Notes: generated by a model not told the origin, from the letters alone. A stretch of DNA of 64,000 bases from DATJPR01 sp963752915 (GCA_963752915.1 CAVVZZ010000013.1:801490-865489), one strand, 5' to 3'. Positions 1 through 9,507 are shown, numbered from the stretch's first letter. Numbers and translations are program-made.

Positions 1-551
1 TTCACCCGTATCCGGTCGCGTGCCCACTCGACTGCGAGATACCTGGTGAGCTGCAGAACCGCAGCTTTTGCCATCGCATACGGTGCCCCTGTCCCGACGG
101 ACGTCATCCCCGCGACGGAAACGATGTTCACGACACTCGCCTCCCCTGACGATGCGAGCGAAGGGTGAAGCCTCCTCGTGAGCTCGAGCGCAGGAAACAT
201 GTTGGTCCGGAACAGATGCTCAATCTCGCTCTCCTCAAGCTCGGTCGTTGCCTTTCGGATGTTCGTCCCAGCATTGTTGACGAGGATGTCCAAAGGGTTC
301 GATCCGACATGGTCCACGATTGCCTTCATCCCTTCGACGGAACTGACGTCAGCCGCGATTCCGTCTACGGTATGACCTGCTCTCCGCCACGCTGTCATCG
401 CTTGCGCGATACCTTCCGCCCCGCGTGCGACGATGGTGACTGCCGCGCCATGTTGAAACAGTTCCTCAACGATTGCCTGACCAATCCCTCTCGTCCCGCC
501 GGTGACGACAGCCCGTTTTCCTGTGAGGCTCCACGCTGGCCGCTCGTTCAT
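1..551 (-). CDS. SDR-family oxidoreductase, tropinone-reductase-like (3' end outside window)
   Basis: The reverse strand encodes an NAD(P)-dependent short-chain dehydrogenase that runs off the left edge; 183 residues are visible. The N-terminus has the cofactor glycine motif TGGTRGIG at about residues 17-24, then NNAG near residue 90, and the catalytic YAMAK (YxxxK) with an upstream Ser near residue 150. The opening W-S-L-x-G-K and VEELF pattern is what tropinone-reductase-like SDRs show, but the substrate cannot be told. The ATG overlaps the stop of the glucosidase gene upstream in an ATGA junction, so it is translationally coupled and the last visible gene of a four-gene minus-strand operon. 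Confidence 0.9.
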   Translation of the reverse strand, partial: MNERPAWSLTGKRAVVTGGTRGIGQAIVEELFQHGAAVTIVARGAEGIAQAMTAWRRAGHTVDGIAADVSSVEGMKAIVDHVGSNPLDILVNNAGTNIRKATTELEESEIEHLFRTNMFPALELTRRLHPSLASSGEASVVNIVSVAGMTSVGTGAPYAMAKAAVLQLTRYLAVEWARDRIRV

Positions 552-3500
552 CGTGTCTTTCCCTGCAGGGTGTCATAAACGTTGCTGTCTGTCAATCGCT
601 CTTTCCCTCCTCCGTGCCATTCGCCCGTCTCACGCTCAACGGACCGAAATTCCCCTATACCGGCTCCTCCATGATCGTCCTGCCCACCAACGAGGACCGT
701 GTACCGCCAGCCATCGGCGGGAACCCCGAGATATTGCAGAGGAACCGCAAACGAAACTGTGCCTGATGCCCGGTCACCCAGTGGATGTGCAGCATCGGAG
801 TCGATGGGGGAATACGCAGCAAGCGTTTTCCCCGCCGCATCCTCAATCCGGAGTCCGCCGCCTACAAGAATGAGTCGTTCAAATCCAAATCCCGGAGGAA
901 GCATGTACTGGGCATTTGCAGGGACGTCACGCCGGCCCGAACCCGGCTCGCTGTCCTGGTCTACGGCTATCGCCACAAAGGTGAGTTGAAAACCATATTC
1001 CGGGTGCCAGCCAGGATCGGACAGCGACCGGAATTTGAGAACGAAGTACGCGTCGATCGAGTCTGCGCTCACGGTGAATCGAAGAAGATCAAACGATCCC
1101 GGCACGAACAGCGGGTTGCGCGGATACGTGTAGTGGCCTTCACCAACGTCGTCATTCGGCGGGTCGGCCACGTCGAGGAGCACCGTTGCACGAGGGTTCG
1201 TCGCCTTGATCGTCGCGTTTCCAAGCAATGGGTAGTCCGGGCCTCGCAATGATCGGAGATTCGGCCGGATCGTCGGTACGACGAATGGCATGGGCCCGAG
1301 AAGGGAATCAGGAATCGTCGATTGAAGCGCCCACGTCGATGCGGAGATCCTGCTCCGCGATGATGTTACACGCACCGGGGAGGAAGCATAATTGATGGAG
1401 ATGGTTCTCCCGGGAGGCAGAACAAACATCGTCTTGGTGAATGCGTCGCCGTTCGACGGGAGATCAACGGTGGCCGCGAGTGTGTCGTGCAGCTCGCGCG
1501 TGTCAAATCGTATGAGTTTAGCCCCCGGACGCGTGTCGAGCATGAGGAAGATTATTCCATGACGCAATGGGATCCGTGCACGGACCGTCGCGACGGAAGC
1601 AGGAAGATGCGGACGGAGCGTAACGGTTCTCGCGTAATCATTGACTGCGAAGCCGAGATAGTCATCATAGAAATTGCGGATGAATTCGGCGAGGTTCCAG
1701 GCCTGTGAGACCGTGCCGGAGAGCCGAGGCTCCGCCTCGCCGGGGCGCGGTATGGCATCGAGGAGTTCCGACTGCGTTCCAACGCATCCCCGGTCAAGGA
1801 TCTGATGAATCGCATTTCGTGTGAGTCTGAATGCCGTTCTTGCCCGATCTGCCCGACAAAGCTCAGAGATTAGTGGCCCTTGAAGCCAGGTCCACACCGA
1901 TCCATTGTGGTATGCCGCATCTTTGGGATAATACGGCTCGTACCGGTGGTACGGGTGAAAATTGTCGTCGTCCTGGGAAAGGGATGCGACGCCATATTCG
2001 TATGTCAGTCTGGTGGTGACTGTTCGAAGTACCCGTGCCCGCGTTGCTTCATCAAGCATTTTCCCACAAAAGATCTGATTCGGCCGCACCTGTCGGTTGG
2101 GTATGCCGTCCGCCCGGAGGTGATCGAACACGATGCCTTCAGACCGGCGAACAAAATACCGTTCAAAATTCTGAACGCAGCGTCTCCTCAGCTCTTTCCA
2201 TCGGTTCTCAGCGTCGGTATGTCCGGTCTGATGCGCAAACCACGCGGCTGCCTCCAGCTGATCCGCCCAGAGCGCCTCGACGTCATTGGCGCGATTTCCC
2301 CGCGGGCTCCATGGGCCCTGTGGCCCGACGGCATCCATCCATGTTTCAGCATCGCCGTGGACGAGAAAACCAAGCGAATCGGTGTGATAGCGAATCGTCC
2401 CATCGGTCGCGCGCTGAATCACGGGGTAGATCGCGGAGACGAATGATGAGTCCCCCGAGCGTTCGACATATTCCTTTGCCATCGCCACAAACCGTGGAGT
2501 GCCGTCGGCGGTGTTGTAGGCTTTCTCCGTGGTCGTCACAATGTTGGGGATCCTGCCGAAGTCCGTCGACGACGTGTCGGTGTTCTGAAACGTCGCGAAG
2601 GAGACGAGAATCTGGCGAGCATCGGCGAACCGGCCGGTGACCAGCGTCGCGCCGGGAAGGGAAATGAACGTGTCCCGTCCCCAGTAGTTGTTGAACCACG
2701 GCAGACCCGCGAAGATCCCGTGGGTCACCTGGTTCATCGTGAGGGCGTCAAGGGAGAGTTTCGCCCAGGCCAGGGCGAGATCAAAACGTGGATCGTCCGT
2801 CTCGACCCGTGACGACATCAACAGGCGCTCCATTCTCGCCCGGCGTGCCTGCGCAAGGAGGGTCACCGCTAACCGGCTTCTCGCAACGAGCGCGCGCGCT
2901 TCCCTGAGGTCGTCACCGACGGAAACCAGAATCGCCGGATGATTGGAGGAATCGATTCTCAACGAGGACGGCGAATAGCGGTCGCGGTTTTTCTGCGGAC
3001 CGCTGATGCTCGCCGGGCTGAACGATCTGCAAGCAAGCCAGACGGGATAGTTCTCCGATGCTGTTCGACGCAGGTGGTGGGAGTTGGCGATGAACAGAGT
3101 TCCGGCGGAGTCCGCCGTCTTGAAATCGGAGGAGTCAAGGCCGTCGGAACGCCACGGAATAAACTCAACCGTTTTGCCTCGCCCGGGAATATCCAGGGCG
3201 ATGCTAAGAAGAGGAAGAGAATCGAGGAGGCGGACATTCTCCACAATTCCGCCCGGATAGGTCCTTCGAAGGAAGTCAGGAAATACCACAACCCGCGCTG
3301 TTTTGCGGTCCAGACGCGTCCCGTCAACAATGAGATCGTAGTCGTCGAGGAACTTGTGGCCGAAGACGGTGAGTCCCTCCCAGCTGTTACGTGCCGGCGC
3401 GCTGGTCTCCCCATACAAGAACGCCGACTCCTTGTTCGTGTAGATGAAGGGACGCGATTGTCCGGTGACGACGATCCGTGTCGAATCGAGGAGCGACTGC

Positions 3501-3559
3501 GGGAAAAGTGCCGCCGGGACGAAGGCAAAGAACATGAGGGCGAAGAGGATGTTCCGCAT
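548..3559 (-). CDS. Secreted glycogen-debranching-type glucosidase with glucodextranase-like C-terminal module
   Basis: A protein of about 1003 residues. An internal ATG at 3559 is chosen because it gives a clean signal peptide (MRNILFALMFFAFVPAALF) and overlaps the upstream stop as TGATG; the reading frame itself extends 20 codons further. The centre (about 260-650) matches the six-hairpin amylo-alpha-1,6-glucosidase fold: the stretch with WFNNYWGRDTF, the R-I-P-N segment and the later GSVWTW are typical. Residues about 790-985 resemble the DOMON-like C-terminal module of glucodextranases (DPxxDDxGxGxYxYP start). Known members hydrolyse alpha-1,6 or alpha-1,4 glucan ends. The signal peptide implies action outside the cytoplasm, which fits its CBM48-esterase neighbour. 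The exact substrate is unknown. Confidence 0.85.
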   Translation of the reverse strand: MRNILFALMFFAFVPAALFPQSLLDSTRIVVTGQSRPFIYTNKESAFLYGETSAPARNSWEGLTVFGHKFLDDYDLIVDGTRLDRKTARVVVFPDFLRRTYPGGIVENVRLLDSLPLLSIALDIPGRGKTVEFIPWRSDGLDSSDFKTADSAGTLFIANSHHLRRTASENYPVWLACRSFSPASISGPQKNRDRYSPSSLRIDSSNHPAILVSVGDDLREARALVARSRLAVTLLAQARRARMERLLMSSRVETDDPRFDLALAWAKLSLDALTMNQVTHGIFAGLPWFNNYWGRDTFISLPGATLVTGRFADARQILVSFATFQNTDTSSTDFGRIPNIVTTTEKAYNTADGTPRFVAMAKEYVERSGDSSFVSAIYPVIQRATDGTIRYHTDSLGFLVHGDAETWMDAVGPQGPWSPRGNRANDVEALWADQLEAAAWFAHQTGHTDAENRWKELRRRCVQNFERYFVRRSEGIVFDHLRADGIPNRQVRPNQIFCGKMLDEATRARVLRTVTTRLTYEYGVASLSQDDDNFHPYHRYEPYYPKDAAYHNGSVWTWLQGPLISELCRADRARTAFRLTRNAIHQILDRGCVGTQSELLDAIPRPGEAEPRLSGTVSQAWNLAEFIRNFYDDYLGFAVNDYARTVTLRPHLPASVATVRARIPLRHGIIFLMLDTRPGAKLIRFDTRELHDTLAATVDLPSNGDAFTKTMFVLPPGRTISINYASSPVRVTSSRSRISASTWALQSTIPDSLLGPMPFVVPTIRPNLRSLRGPDYPLLGNATIKATNPRATVLLDVADPPNDDVGEGHYTYPRNPLFVPGSFDLLRFTVSADSIDAYFVLKFRSLSDPGWHPEYGFQLTFVAIAVDQDSEPGSGRRDVPANAQYMLPPGFGFERLILVGGGLRIEDAAGKTLAAYSPIDSDAAHPLGDRASGTVSFAVPLQYLGVPADGWRYTVLVGGQDDHGGAGIGEFRSVERETGEWHGGGKERLTDSNVYDTLQGKTR

Positions 3560-4788
3560 CAATGGTAACCCCAGAAAAACGTGAGGAGAGAGGCGAGTCG
3601 GGCCCGCCAGTTCGCCCAATTATGACCTTCGGGATATTCCGCATAGCTAAGCTCATACCCTTTTTCCTGAAGGATCGCACGCATCCTGCGTGACTCCTTC
3701 TGGGCGTCGTGGAGAATTCCCGTATCGAGGTAGAGGCGTATGGGTTTGCGCGGACTCTGTCTTGCTATGGTGATCATCGAGTCGTTCTTCCACCAGTATG
3801 ACGGGGACTGTGCGGCGCAGGACCCGAAAACATCAGGGCACCGAAACGCCGCGTACGTGGCAATCAAACCTCCCATGGACGCTCCGGAAATAGCCACGCT
3901 GTCGGGGGACGACGCGATGGGGTACGTTCGTCGAAGGAGGGGAAGAAGTTCGTCCGCAAGGAACGAGACGTAGTCGTCGTTCATCGCATATTCGGACATC
4001 CTTTTATTCGATGAAGGATCGGCAGGGTTCGTCCGCGGGTCGAGAAACACCGCTATTACCGGTGGAATACGTCCGTCGGCGATAAGATTGTCCAGGACCG
4101 TGTTCATGCGTCCAAGCGTGAGAAACTCGCCGCCATCCGTGACGACGATTGTTGGATAAGTTTGCTTTGCCGTACCGGCGTGTTCGGGAAGATAGATATA
4201 GGCGGGGTGAACATACCCGAGTGCCTTGCTCGCGACAAAGAGCGTGTCTATTCTTCCGCGAAGGACCCCTTCGCGTTCGATAATTTCTTGGGGGCTCTCG
4301 TAGCCCGTCATTCGAATTTCTGAATTCTCCCCGAAGCCGCCTGCAGCCCGCAGTGAGTTCAGAGGGTCAAGGACCCACGTGGAATCGACGACCAGTTTAT
4401 ATTCGAATCGTGCGCCGGGGGGAATCGACATGATCAGGTACCACAGCCGATGGTCTTCAACCGAACGACACGTATCGCTTATGGGGGACCATCCGTTGAA
4501 ATCACCTGCAACAGAGACATGTCGGGCCTCTCCCCGATAGAGGAACACCACGATCGAGTCCCCCGCGATGGCAGCCCGACGGCTTTGAGCATAGGAATAG
4601 AGCGTGTCGAGAATCCGACCGACGCGGAATTCGTCCTTGCCATCACGGATGGCATCCGCGGCAGAGCGAATCATGGACAACGGAAGGGCCTGCACGATGT
4701 GGGCAGGCTGGGCCCACATCGCGGAGACCACAACGATCAGGAGGACTGAACATCGAGCGATGCGATCGGAGAATGGGCGACTGGTCAC
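3559..4788 (-). CDS. Secreted esterase (Esterase D/enterochelin-esterase family) with N-terminal CBM48-like domain
   Basis: 409 residues with a signal peptide (hydrophobic CSVLLIVVVSAMWAQ). Residues about 60-150 form a glycogen-binding CBM48/AMPK-beta-like domain, recognisable by FLYRGEARHVSVAGDFNGW. The rest is an alpha/beta-hydrolase of the putative-esterase family, with nucleophile elbow SGASMGG (GxSxG, Ser near 302) and a C-terminal catalytic His in EGHNWANW. Family members cleave acyl or feruloyl esters from glycans or siderophores. Pairing with a debranching glucosidase suggests de-esterification of an alpha-glucan-like polymer before hydrolysis; this is inference. It starts three bases after the small membrane gene ends and overlaps the next gene by one base. 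Confidence 0.85.
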   Translation of the reverse strand: MTSRPFSDRIARCSVLLIVVVSAMWAQPAHIVQALPLSMIRSAADAIRDGKDEFRVGRILDTLYSYAQSRRAAIAGDSIVVFLYRGEARHVSVAGDFNGWSPISDTCRSVEDHRLWYLIMSIPPGARFEYKLVVDSTWVLDPLNSLRAAGGFGENSEIRMTGYESPQEIIEREGVLRGRIDTLFVASKALGYVHPAYIYLPEHAGTAKQTYPTIVVTDGGEFLTLGRMNTVLDNLIADGRIPPVIAVFLDPRTNPADPSSNKRMSEYAMNDDYVSFLADELLPLLRRTYPIASSPDSVAISGASMGGLIATYAAFRCPDVFGSCAAQSPSYWWKNDSMITIARQSPRKPIRLYLDTGILHDAQKESRRMRAILQEKGYELSYAEYPEGHNWANWRARLASLLTFFWGYH

Positions 4789-4791
4789 CGG

Positions 4792-5010
4792 TCAAGGATG
4801 AAAAATGAGAGGGATGAGGAAATACGCTGCGCTCATCCCGGCAATGATGAGGCAGATCATGCCACCAAATGCCCAGAAAAACATTTTGAGGTCGCCATCC
4901 CTCTCTCCGGCGACCCGGAGAGACTTTCGGAAGCAGAGGACGACGCCAGTCGACCCGAGCAGGAAGAGCGGGGTGAAGACAAAGAAGAGTATGCGGTCAA
5001 GTCCGGCCAT
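4792..5010 (-). CDS. Small membrane protein, two TM segments
   Basis: 72 residues with two predicted hydrophobic helices (about 6-27 and 45-66) and a short basic loop between them. A good Shine-Dalgarno (GGGAGG) lies 6-7 bases before the ATG. It is the first gene of the minus-strand carbohydrate operon, three bases ahead of the esterase. I do not recognise a family. A role at the inner membrane linked to the secreted enzymes is only a guess from position. Confidence 0.65.
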   Translation of the reverse strand: MAGLDRILFFVFTPLFLLGSTGVVLCFRKSLRVAGERDGDLKMFFWAFGGMICLIIAGMSAAYFLIPLIFHP

Positions 5011-5151
5011 GGAATCCTCCCCGGTAATATACGAAAAGTGACGTCAAAAGTGGCAGGGGGGACGTCCCGGACAGCCCGGGCGGTCGTATTGCAGTTCTTC
5101 CGTCGAAGTAGTATCTTTTTCTCATTCTGTCACTCGTGGTACTTGAAATCC
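5011..5151. promoter_or_regulatory. Divergent intergenic region between carbohydrate operon and receiver gene
   Basis: 141 bases separate the two divergent transcription units and must hold both promoters. I could not identify convincing -35/-10 boxes by eye. A GC-rich stretch (5060-5085) is followed by a T-rich one (5110-5125) close to the rightward gene. Confidence 0.4.
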
Positions 5152-5535
5152 ATGCCGCGTGCCCACCGCCCAGGCGTTCTCATCGTCGAGGATGAAGAAG
5201 AACTTCTCTCTCTTATTGCTCGAATGTTCGAGAGCGAGTCGTATATGATTTTTCGCGCCAGGGACGGCGCCGCGGCGATCGAGCTTTTTAGCAGGGAACA
5301 GTCGGCCATCCACCTTGTCGTAACCGATCTCGGCCTCCCAGGTGTCGGGGGTGCCGATGTGATCACAGCAGTACGATCGTTAAAGCCTGGCGTCAAGATC
5401 GTAGGAGTCAGCGGATACGGCGGGGGAGAGGTCCGATCGCTCGCCCTGGCGGCAGGAGCGGATTTGTTTTGCGAGAAGCCGTTTGCGATCCATGAGCTTC
5501 TGGAATCCGTTCGGAAGTTGATGAGCACCCCATGA
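5152..5535 (+). CDS. Stand-alone response-regulator receiver protein (CheY-like)
   Basis: 127 residues that are only a receiver domain with no output domain. The phosphoacceptor is Asp59 in VVTDLGLPG, the acidic site is E13/D14 in LIVEDEEE, the switch Ser is S87 in VGVSGYG, and the conserved Lys is K109 in CEKPF. The ATG at 5152 is chosen because it directly precedes the domain; the open frame extends far upstream but that part overlaps the divergent operon. It overlaps the next gene by four bases (ATGA). No histidine kinase is adjacent, so its partner is encoded elsewhere. Confidence 0.88.
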   Translation: MPRAHRPGVLIVEDEEELLSLIARMFESESYMIFRARDGAAAIELFSREQSAIHLVVTDLGLPGVGGADVITAVRSLKPGVKIVGVSGYGGGEVRSLALAAGADLFCEKPFAIHELLESVRKLMSTP

Positions 5536-5945
5536 GAACTGCGACTGAGTACTTGTGGTTTCAGACGAAGAACCACCGGGAATATATCAATATCACCCGC
5601 CAGGTGCAGGAGACTGTCACCCGAAGCGGGATTCTTGAGGGGATGGTCCTGGTTTCGGCGATGCATATCACAGCCGGGGTCTATGTGAACGATGCCGAAG
5701 ACGGACTGATTCAGGATATTGACGATTGGCTTGAGAAACTTGCGCCGTTCGACTCGAAATACCGGCATCACCGGACCGGGGAGACCAATGGCGACTCCCA
5801 TCTGAAGAGTCTTCTTATCCATCATGAAGTCATCGTCCCGATTACCGACGGGAAGCTTGATTTCGGGCCCTGGCAGCAAATCTACTATGCTGAGTTCGAT
5901 GGTCAGAGGCGAAAACGGCTCGTGATGAAAGTCATGGGCGAGTAG
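5532..5945 (+). CDS. YjbQ/UPF0047 family protein (secondary thiamine-phosphate synthase-like)
   Basis: 137 residues matching the YjbQ/UPF0047 family over its whole usual length: an N-terminal VxExVxxSGxxxG-like segment, the M-H-I-T-A-G motif, the HHRTGETNGDSH block and GKLDFGPWQQIYYAEFDG-type C-terminus with conserved metal-binding His residues. The family can show weak thiamine-phosphate synthase activity, but its physiological role is uncertain. The start overlaps the receiver gene stop, so the two are probably co-translated. Confidence 0.88.
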   Translation: MRTATEYLWFQTKNHREYINITRQVQETVTRSGILEGMVLVSAMHITAGVYVNDAEDGLIQDIDDWLEKLAPFDSKYRHHRTGETNGDSHLKSLLIHHEVIVPITDGKLDFGPWQQIYYAEFDGQRRKRLVMKVMGE

Positions 5946-5975
5946 CCTGTATTCACCAACCAGAGAAGTCCCTCC

Positions 5976-7373
5976 ATGAAACATTTTGTCCTTATGGTTG
6001 CCAGTTTTTTCCTTGCCGGTTCGGGTGTGGGTCAGACGCTTGCCCCTTCGGAACAGTTTCGTCTTGCCATTGACCTTGCCCGATTCCGTGGTGCGGACGA
6101 TTCCACCGGACTCGTTGAAGTGTACTATTCGCTCCCCCAGAGGAGTCTCACCTACCAGACGGATTCGAGCGGTCTTTCCGGCGCCATCGATATCACCGCG
6201 ACGGTGCTCCAGGGGGACTCGGCGATATTCCGAGACCGCTGGCTCGTCCCGAGCGTCGCCAAGGATTCCACGATGCTCTCACCCGGAATGAATCTCGTGA
6301 GCGTCTGCCAGATTCCCCTTCATGCAGGTGCGTATCTGTTGAAAGTTGTCGGCCGCGACAAAAACAACCCGGCAAGGCGTGACAGCGCGGGAATGCGGTT
6401 CGGCGAAAAGCCGGTAGGATCCAAGCAGATTCTGCTGAGCGACATCGAGCTTGCCTCGGTCATTCGGAAATCGACCCAGCATACTCCGTTCTATAAGAAT
6501 ACCCTCGAGGTCATTCCCAATGTCGGGGGATTGTTTGCGGTCGACCAGCCGTGTTACTTCTATGCCGAAGTATATAACCTGTTGCTTGGGCCCGACCAGG
6601 GAGACCTCATCGTGCGGAGTTCCGTCTATGATGCAATCGGACGTGAGAAATTCACCCGTGATCGGGTGAAGAAGCGGATAGGGGAGTCCCTTGTCATCGT
6701 CGACCAGGTTCCACTCGCGGACCTCCGGACGGGAACGTACACGCTGACACTTTCAGTGTTGGACACCGCGAAGACGTTGGTGACATCGACAACCAGAAAA
6801 TTCTTCCTGCTGAACGACAAGCTCGGTACGGATTCCACTTTGCTCTCGGCAGGTTCATCAGTACCGCTGGCGGTGTATGCCTCTATGAGCGAGTCGGAGC
6901 TCGACCTCGACTTTAAGGAGGCGCAGTATGAGGCCTCCGGGACGGAGTCGGCCCAGTACAAGCTCCTGAAGGGGGTGGAGGCCAAGAGGGCATTTCTCAG
7001 TTCGTTCTGGAGGAGGAGGCCGGCGGGGTACCGCGATGAGTACATGGCCCGGGTCGCGTTCGCCAATGCGAACTATCGGAATATGTCAATCCCCGGCTAC
7101 CGGGCGGACCGGGGAAGAGTGTATATCATGTATGGACCGCCCGATGACAACGAGCGGCATCCGAGTGAATCGGATACCCGCGCGTATGAGATTTGGTCGT
7201 ACCATAATATCCAGGGCGGAGTGATATTTGTTTTCGTGCAGCGCAACACGACAGGTGAGTACGATCTTGTTCACTCGACGCATAGGAACGAGTTGCACGA
7301 CGAGAACTGGCAACGGTTCTTGAATCCGAATGCCGATCAGAACCAAATCTACATGAGCACTCCACAATACTAG
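5976..7373 (+). CDS. GWxTD-domain secreted protein
   Basis: 465 residues with a signal peptide (FVLMVASFFLAGSGVGQ). The C-terminal 110 residues carry the GWxTD domain: the name-giving motif is GYRAD here, followed by RGRVYIMYGPPDD, W-S-Y, and GEYDLVHS. Domains of this type occur in predicted outer-envelope proteins of Ignavibacteriota, Acidobacteriota and related groups, with unknown function. The middle part is beta-rich. The gene ends 85 bases before a strong terminator, so it closes the receiver-yjbQ-GWxTD unit. Confidence 0.82.
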   Translation: MKHFVLMVASFFLAGSGVGQTLAPSEQFRLAIDLARFRGADDSTGLVEVYYSLPQRSLTYQTDSSGLSGAIDITATVLQGDSAIFRDRWLVPSVAKDSTMLSPGMNLVSVCQIPLHAGAYLLKVVGRDKNNPARRDSAGMRFGEKPVGSKQILLSDIELASVIRKSTQHTPFYKNTLEVIPNVGGLFAVDQPCYFYAEVYNLLLGPDQGDLIVRSSVYDAIGREKFTRDRVKKRIGESLVIVDQVPLADLRTGTYTLTLSVLDTAKTLVTSTTRKFFLLNDKLGTDSTLLSAGSSVPLAVYASMSESELDLDFKEAQYEASGTESAQYKLLKGVEAKRAFLSSFWRRRPAGYRDEYMARVAFANANYRNMSIPGYRADRGRVYIMYGPPDDNERHPSESDTRAYEIWSYHNIQGGVIFVFVQRNTTGEYDLVHSTHRNELHDENWQRFLNPNADQNQIYMSTPQY

Positions 7374-7457
7374 GGTGTCTCCGCAAATCCAAGAGCGAAG
7401 GAGTTCCGGCTGAGTCCGGCCGCTTGGTGCTGGATCGCGCAAACGATTGATTCGTCC

Positions 7458-7482
7458 AAAACCCCGCACGGCGCGGGGTTTT
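7458..7482 (+). terminator. Rho-independent terminator
   Basis: A perfect 10-bp stem, AAAACCCCGC with GCGGGGTTTT, around a 5-base loop. The T-rich 3' arm gives five T in a row. It lies downstream of the GWxTD gene and 30 bases before the next ATG. Confidence 0.85.
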
Positions 7483-7513
7483 TGGCAAGGAATACCTGAG
7501 GACGCCGTCACCG

Positions 7514-8464
7514 ATGGACGCAAAACAACGATTCTTCAAGACGTGGACGGAGTACCTGGGATTTCTTCTCGTCCGTGCACTCGGTAGCACCCTGTCATAC
7601 CGGGGCGCCGGAGCGACGGGAAGTTTTCTCGGCGGCACGGTCTACCGGTACACGAGGATCCGCAAACGTGTCACGCTCGAGAATCTCACGAACGCATTTC
7701 CCGATCTGGCCGATGCGGAACGGAACGCGATTGCCGAAGGCGCCTTCCGGAACTACGGGCGTTCGATTCTGGAGATGCTGTGGGAGTGGTCCGCATCCGC
7801 CGATGCCATCCGATCGAGAATCCATCTGGTGAACCCTGAGCTTGCCGTAGGGGCATTCAATCGGAAGAACGGGGTCGTGGTCCTCTCTGCGCACTTCGGG
7901 TCCTGGGAATTTCTTCTCGCGAGTTCCTATTTTGCTCTCGCCCAACCGATGACCGCAATCGTCCAACGCCAGCGCAATAGGAAGATCGACGCAATCGTCG
8001 ACCGCCATCGGTCACGGTTCGGTGTTCGCACAGTCAGTATGGGCCAATCGATTCGCGAAGCGCTCACGACGCTGAAGGAGAAGGGCATCGTGTTCCTCCT
8101 CGGCGATCAAAGCGGCTCGAAGGAATCCATCTATATCCCATTTTTCGGGAGACCCGCGGCCACGCACCGGGGCGCAGCGGCATTCGCCCTGAAGACCGGG
8201 TCCGCTCTCATCATGCAATTCCTCGTGCGCCGGGAGGACGGTGCCTACGACGCTCACTTCGAAGAAATCGACCACTCTGACCTGCACGGTTCCAGTGAAG
8301 AGAATATCATTGAACTCACCCGCCGGCACAGTGCGATGCTCGAGCGGTACATCCGGGCGCATCCAGACCATTGGCTCTGGATGCACAAACGCTGGAAGCA
8401 CACAGCCTTCTACGAGGCCAAGACGATAAACCGGCAACAGGAATCCTCACGGACCACGGCATGA
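7514..8464 (+). CDS. LpxL/HtrB-family lysophospholipid (lipid A) acyltransferase
   Basis: 316 residues of the LPLAT superfamily. The catalytic HxxxxE/D motif is in LSAHFGSWEF near residue 131. The substrate-contact block FLLGDQSGSKESIYIPFFGR and the C-terminal HPDHWLWMHKRWK are typical of late lipid A acyltransferases. It would add an acyl chain to lipid A or a related glycolipid at the inner membrane. It overlaps the following heptosyltransferase-type gene by four bases, supporting a role in LPS assembly. Confidence 0.88.
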   Translation: MDAKQRFFKTWTEYLGFLLVRALGSTLSYRGAGATGSFLGGTVYRYTRIRKRVTLENLTNAFPDLADAERNAIAEGAFRNYGRSILEMLWEWSASADAIRSRIHLVNPELAVGAFNRKNGVVVLSAHFGSWEFLLASSYFALAQPMTAIVQRQRNRKIDAIVDRHRSRFGVRTVSMGQSIREALTTLKEKGIVFLLGDQSGSKESIYIPFFGRPAATHRGAAAFALKTGSALIMQFLVRREDGAYDAHFEEIDHSDLHGSSEENIIELTRRHSAMLERYIRAHPDHWLWMHKRWKHTAFYEAKTINRQQESSRTTA

Positions 8465-9507
8465 TTCCTCCCCGGGTCATTGTGGTCCAGACTGCGTTTC
8501 TCGGAGATGTGATCCTCACCATCCCTCTCGTCACTGCGCTGCGCAGACTCTCACCTGACGCGCTCGTCGCAATGGTGACGACGCCGGCTGCTGCGCCCGT
8601 TCTTGAAGACCACGATGATATTGCCCGGGTGATCGTCTACGATAAACACGGGCGCGATCGCGGATTGCGCGGGGCTGTACGGATCGTGCGAGCACTTCGC
8701 GAGTGGGATGCGGGACTCGCGCTCGTACCACATCGCTCGCTCCGTAGTGCGGCGATCGTCCGGCTCGCAGGGGTGCCGCGACGCATCGGGTTCACGACGT
8801 CCGCGGGGAGGGCGCTGTTCACCGACAGGGTTCTCTACCGGGCTGCGTCCCACGAGATCGATCGAAACCTCGATTTGTTGCTCCCCCTCGGTTCGCGGCC
8901 GACAGACCGTATCTTGCCGACCCTGCGAGCGAACGTCCACGACGAAGAAATTGTTGATCATCTGATACGCGAGCTCCCGGGGGCAGACAGCACACCGTTG
9001 ATCGCTGTCGCTCCGGGATCTGTCTGGGCAACGAAGCGCTGGATAAGAGAAGGGTACGCTGAAGTCTGCAGAAATCTTGCAGGCCGCGGGATGTGTGTCG
9101 TCCTTGTCGGCGGTCAGGACGACAAGATGCTGTGCGATTGGATTGTGCGCGAGGCAGGGAAGAATGTCGTTTCCTTTGCCGGGGCCCTCTCCATCAAACA
9201 ATCGTCCGCATTGATAAAACGGAGCCGGGTGCTTCTGACGAATGACAGCGCGCCCGAACATCTCGCGCTTGCGGTCGGGACCCCCGTTGTGGCAATTTTT
9301 GGCCCCACCGTCCCTGCTTTCGGGTTCGCCCCGGTCGGGCCATATGACGAGGTCGTCGAATATGCCGGGCTTGCATGTCGGCCGTGTGCCATCCACGGCG
9401 GCAATGCCTGCCCGATCGGGACCTTCGATTGCATGAAACTCCTGCCGCCGGAGAAGGTGATCGCGGCGATTGACAGGGTGATCAATCGGACGAACCACAG
9501 TGCATAA
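8461..9507 (+). CDS. Glycosyltransferase family 9 (LPS heptosyltransferase-like)
   Basis: 348 residues starting at the ATG that overlaps the acyltransferase stop (ATGA); the open frame extends 30 codons further upstream but inside the previous gene. It shows the GT9 pattern: N-terminal VVQTAFLGDVILTIPLVTAL, central APGSVWATKRW and C-terminal TNDSAPEHLALAVGTPVVAIFG split here by family spacing. Members transfer heptose to the inner core of LPS. The late CRPCAxHGGxxCP cluster is usual for WaaF-type enzymes. Confidence 0.88.
   Translation: MIPPRVIVVQTAFLGDVILTIPLVTALRRLSPDALVAMVTTPAAAPVLEDHDDIARVIVYDKHGRDRGLRGAVRIVRALREWDAGLALVPHRSLRSAAIVRLAGVPRRIGFTTSAGRALFTDRVLYRAASHEIDRNLDLLLPLGSRPTDRILPTLRANVHDEEIVDHLIRELPGADSTPLIAVAPGSVWATKRWIREGYAEVCRNLAGRGMCVVLVGGQDDKMLCDWIVREAGKNVVSFAGALSIKQSSALIKRSRVLLTNDSAPEHLALAVGTPVVAIFGPTVPAFGFAPVGPYDEVVEYAGLACRPCAIHGGNACPIGTFDCMKLLPPEKVIAAIDRVINRTNHSA

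Noticed and set aside
2939..3568. 209-codon plus-strand frame opposite the debranching-type gene
   Set aside because: It has an arginine- and glutamate-rich shadow composition and lies wholly antisense to a gene with clear domains.
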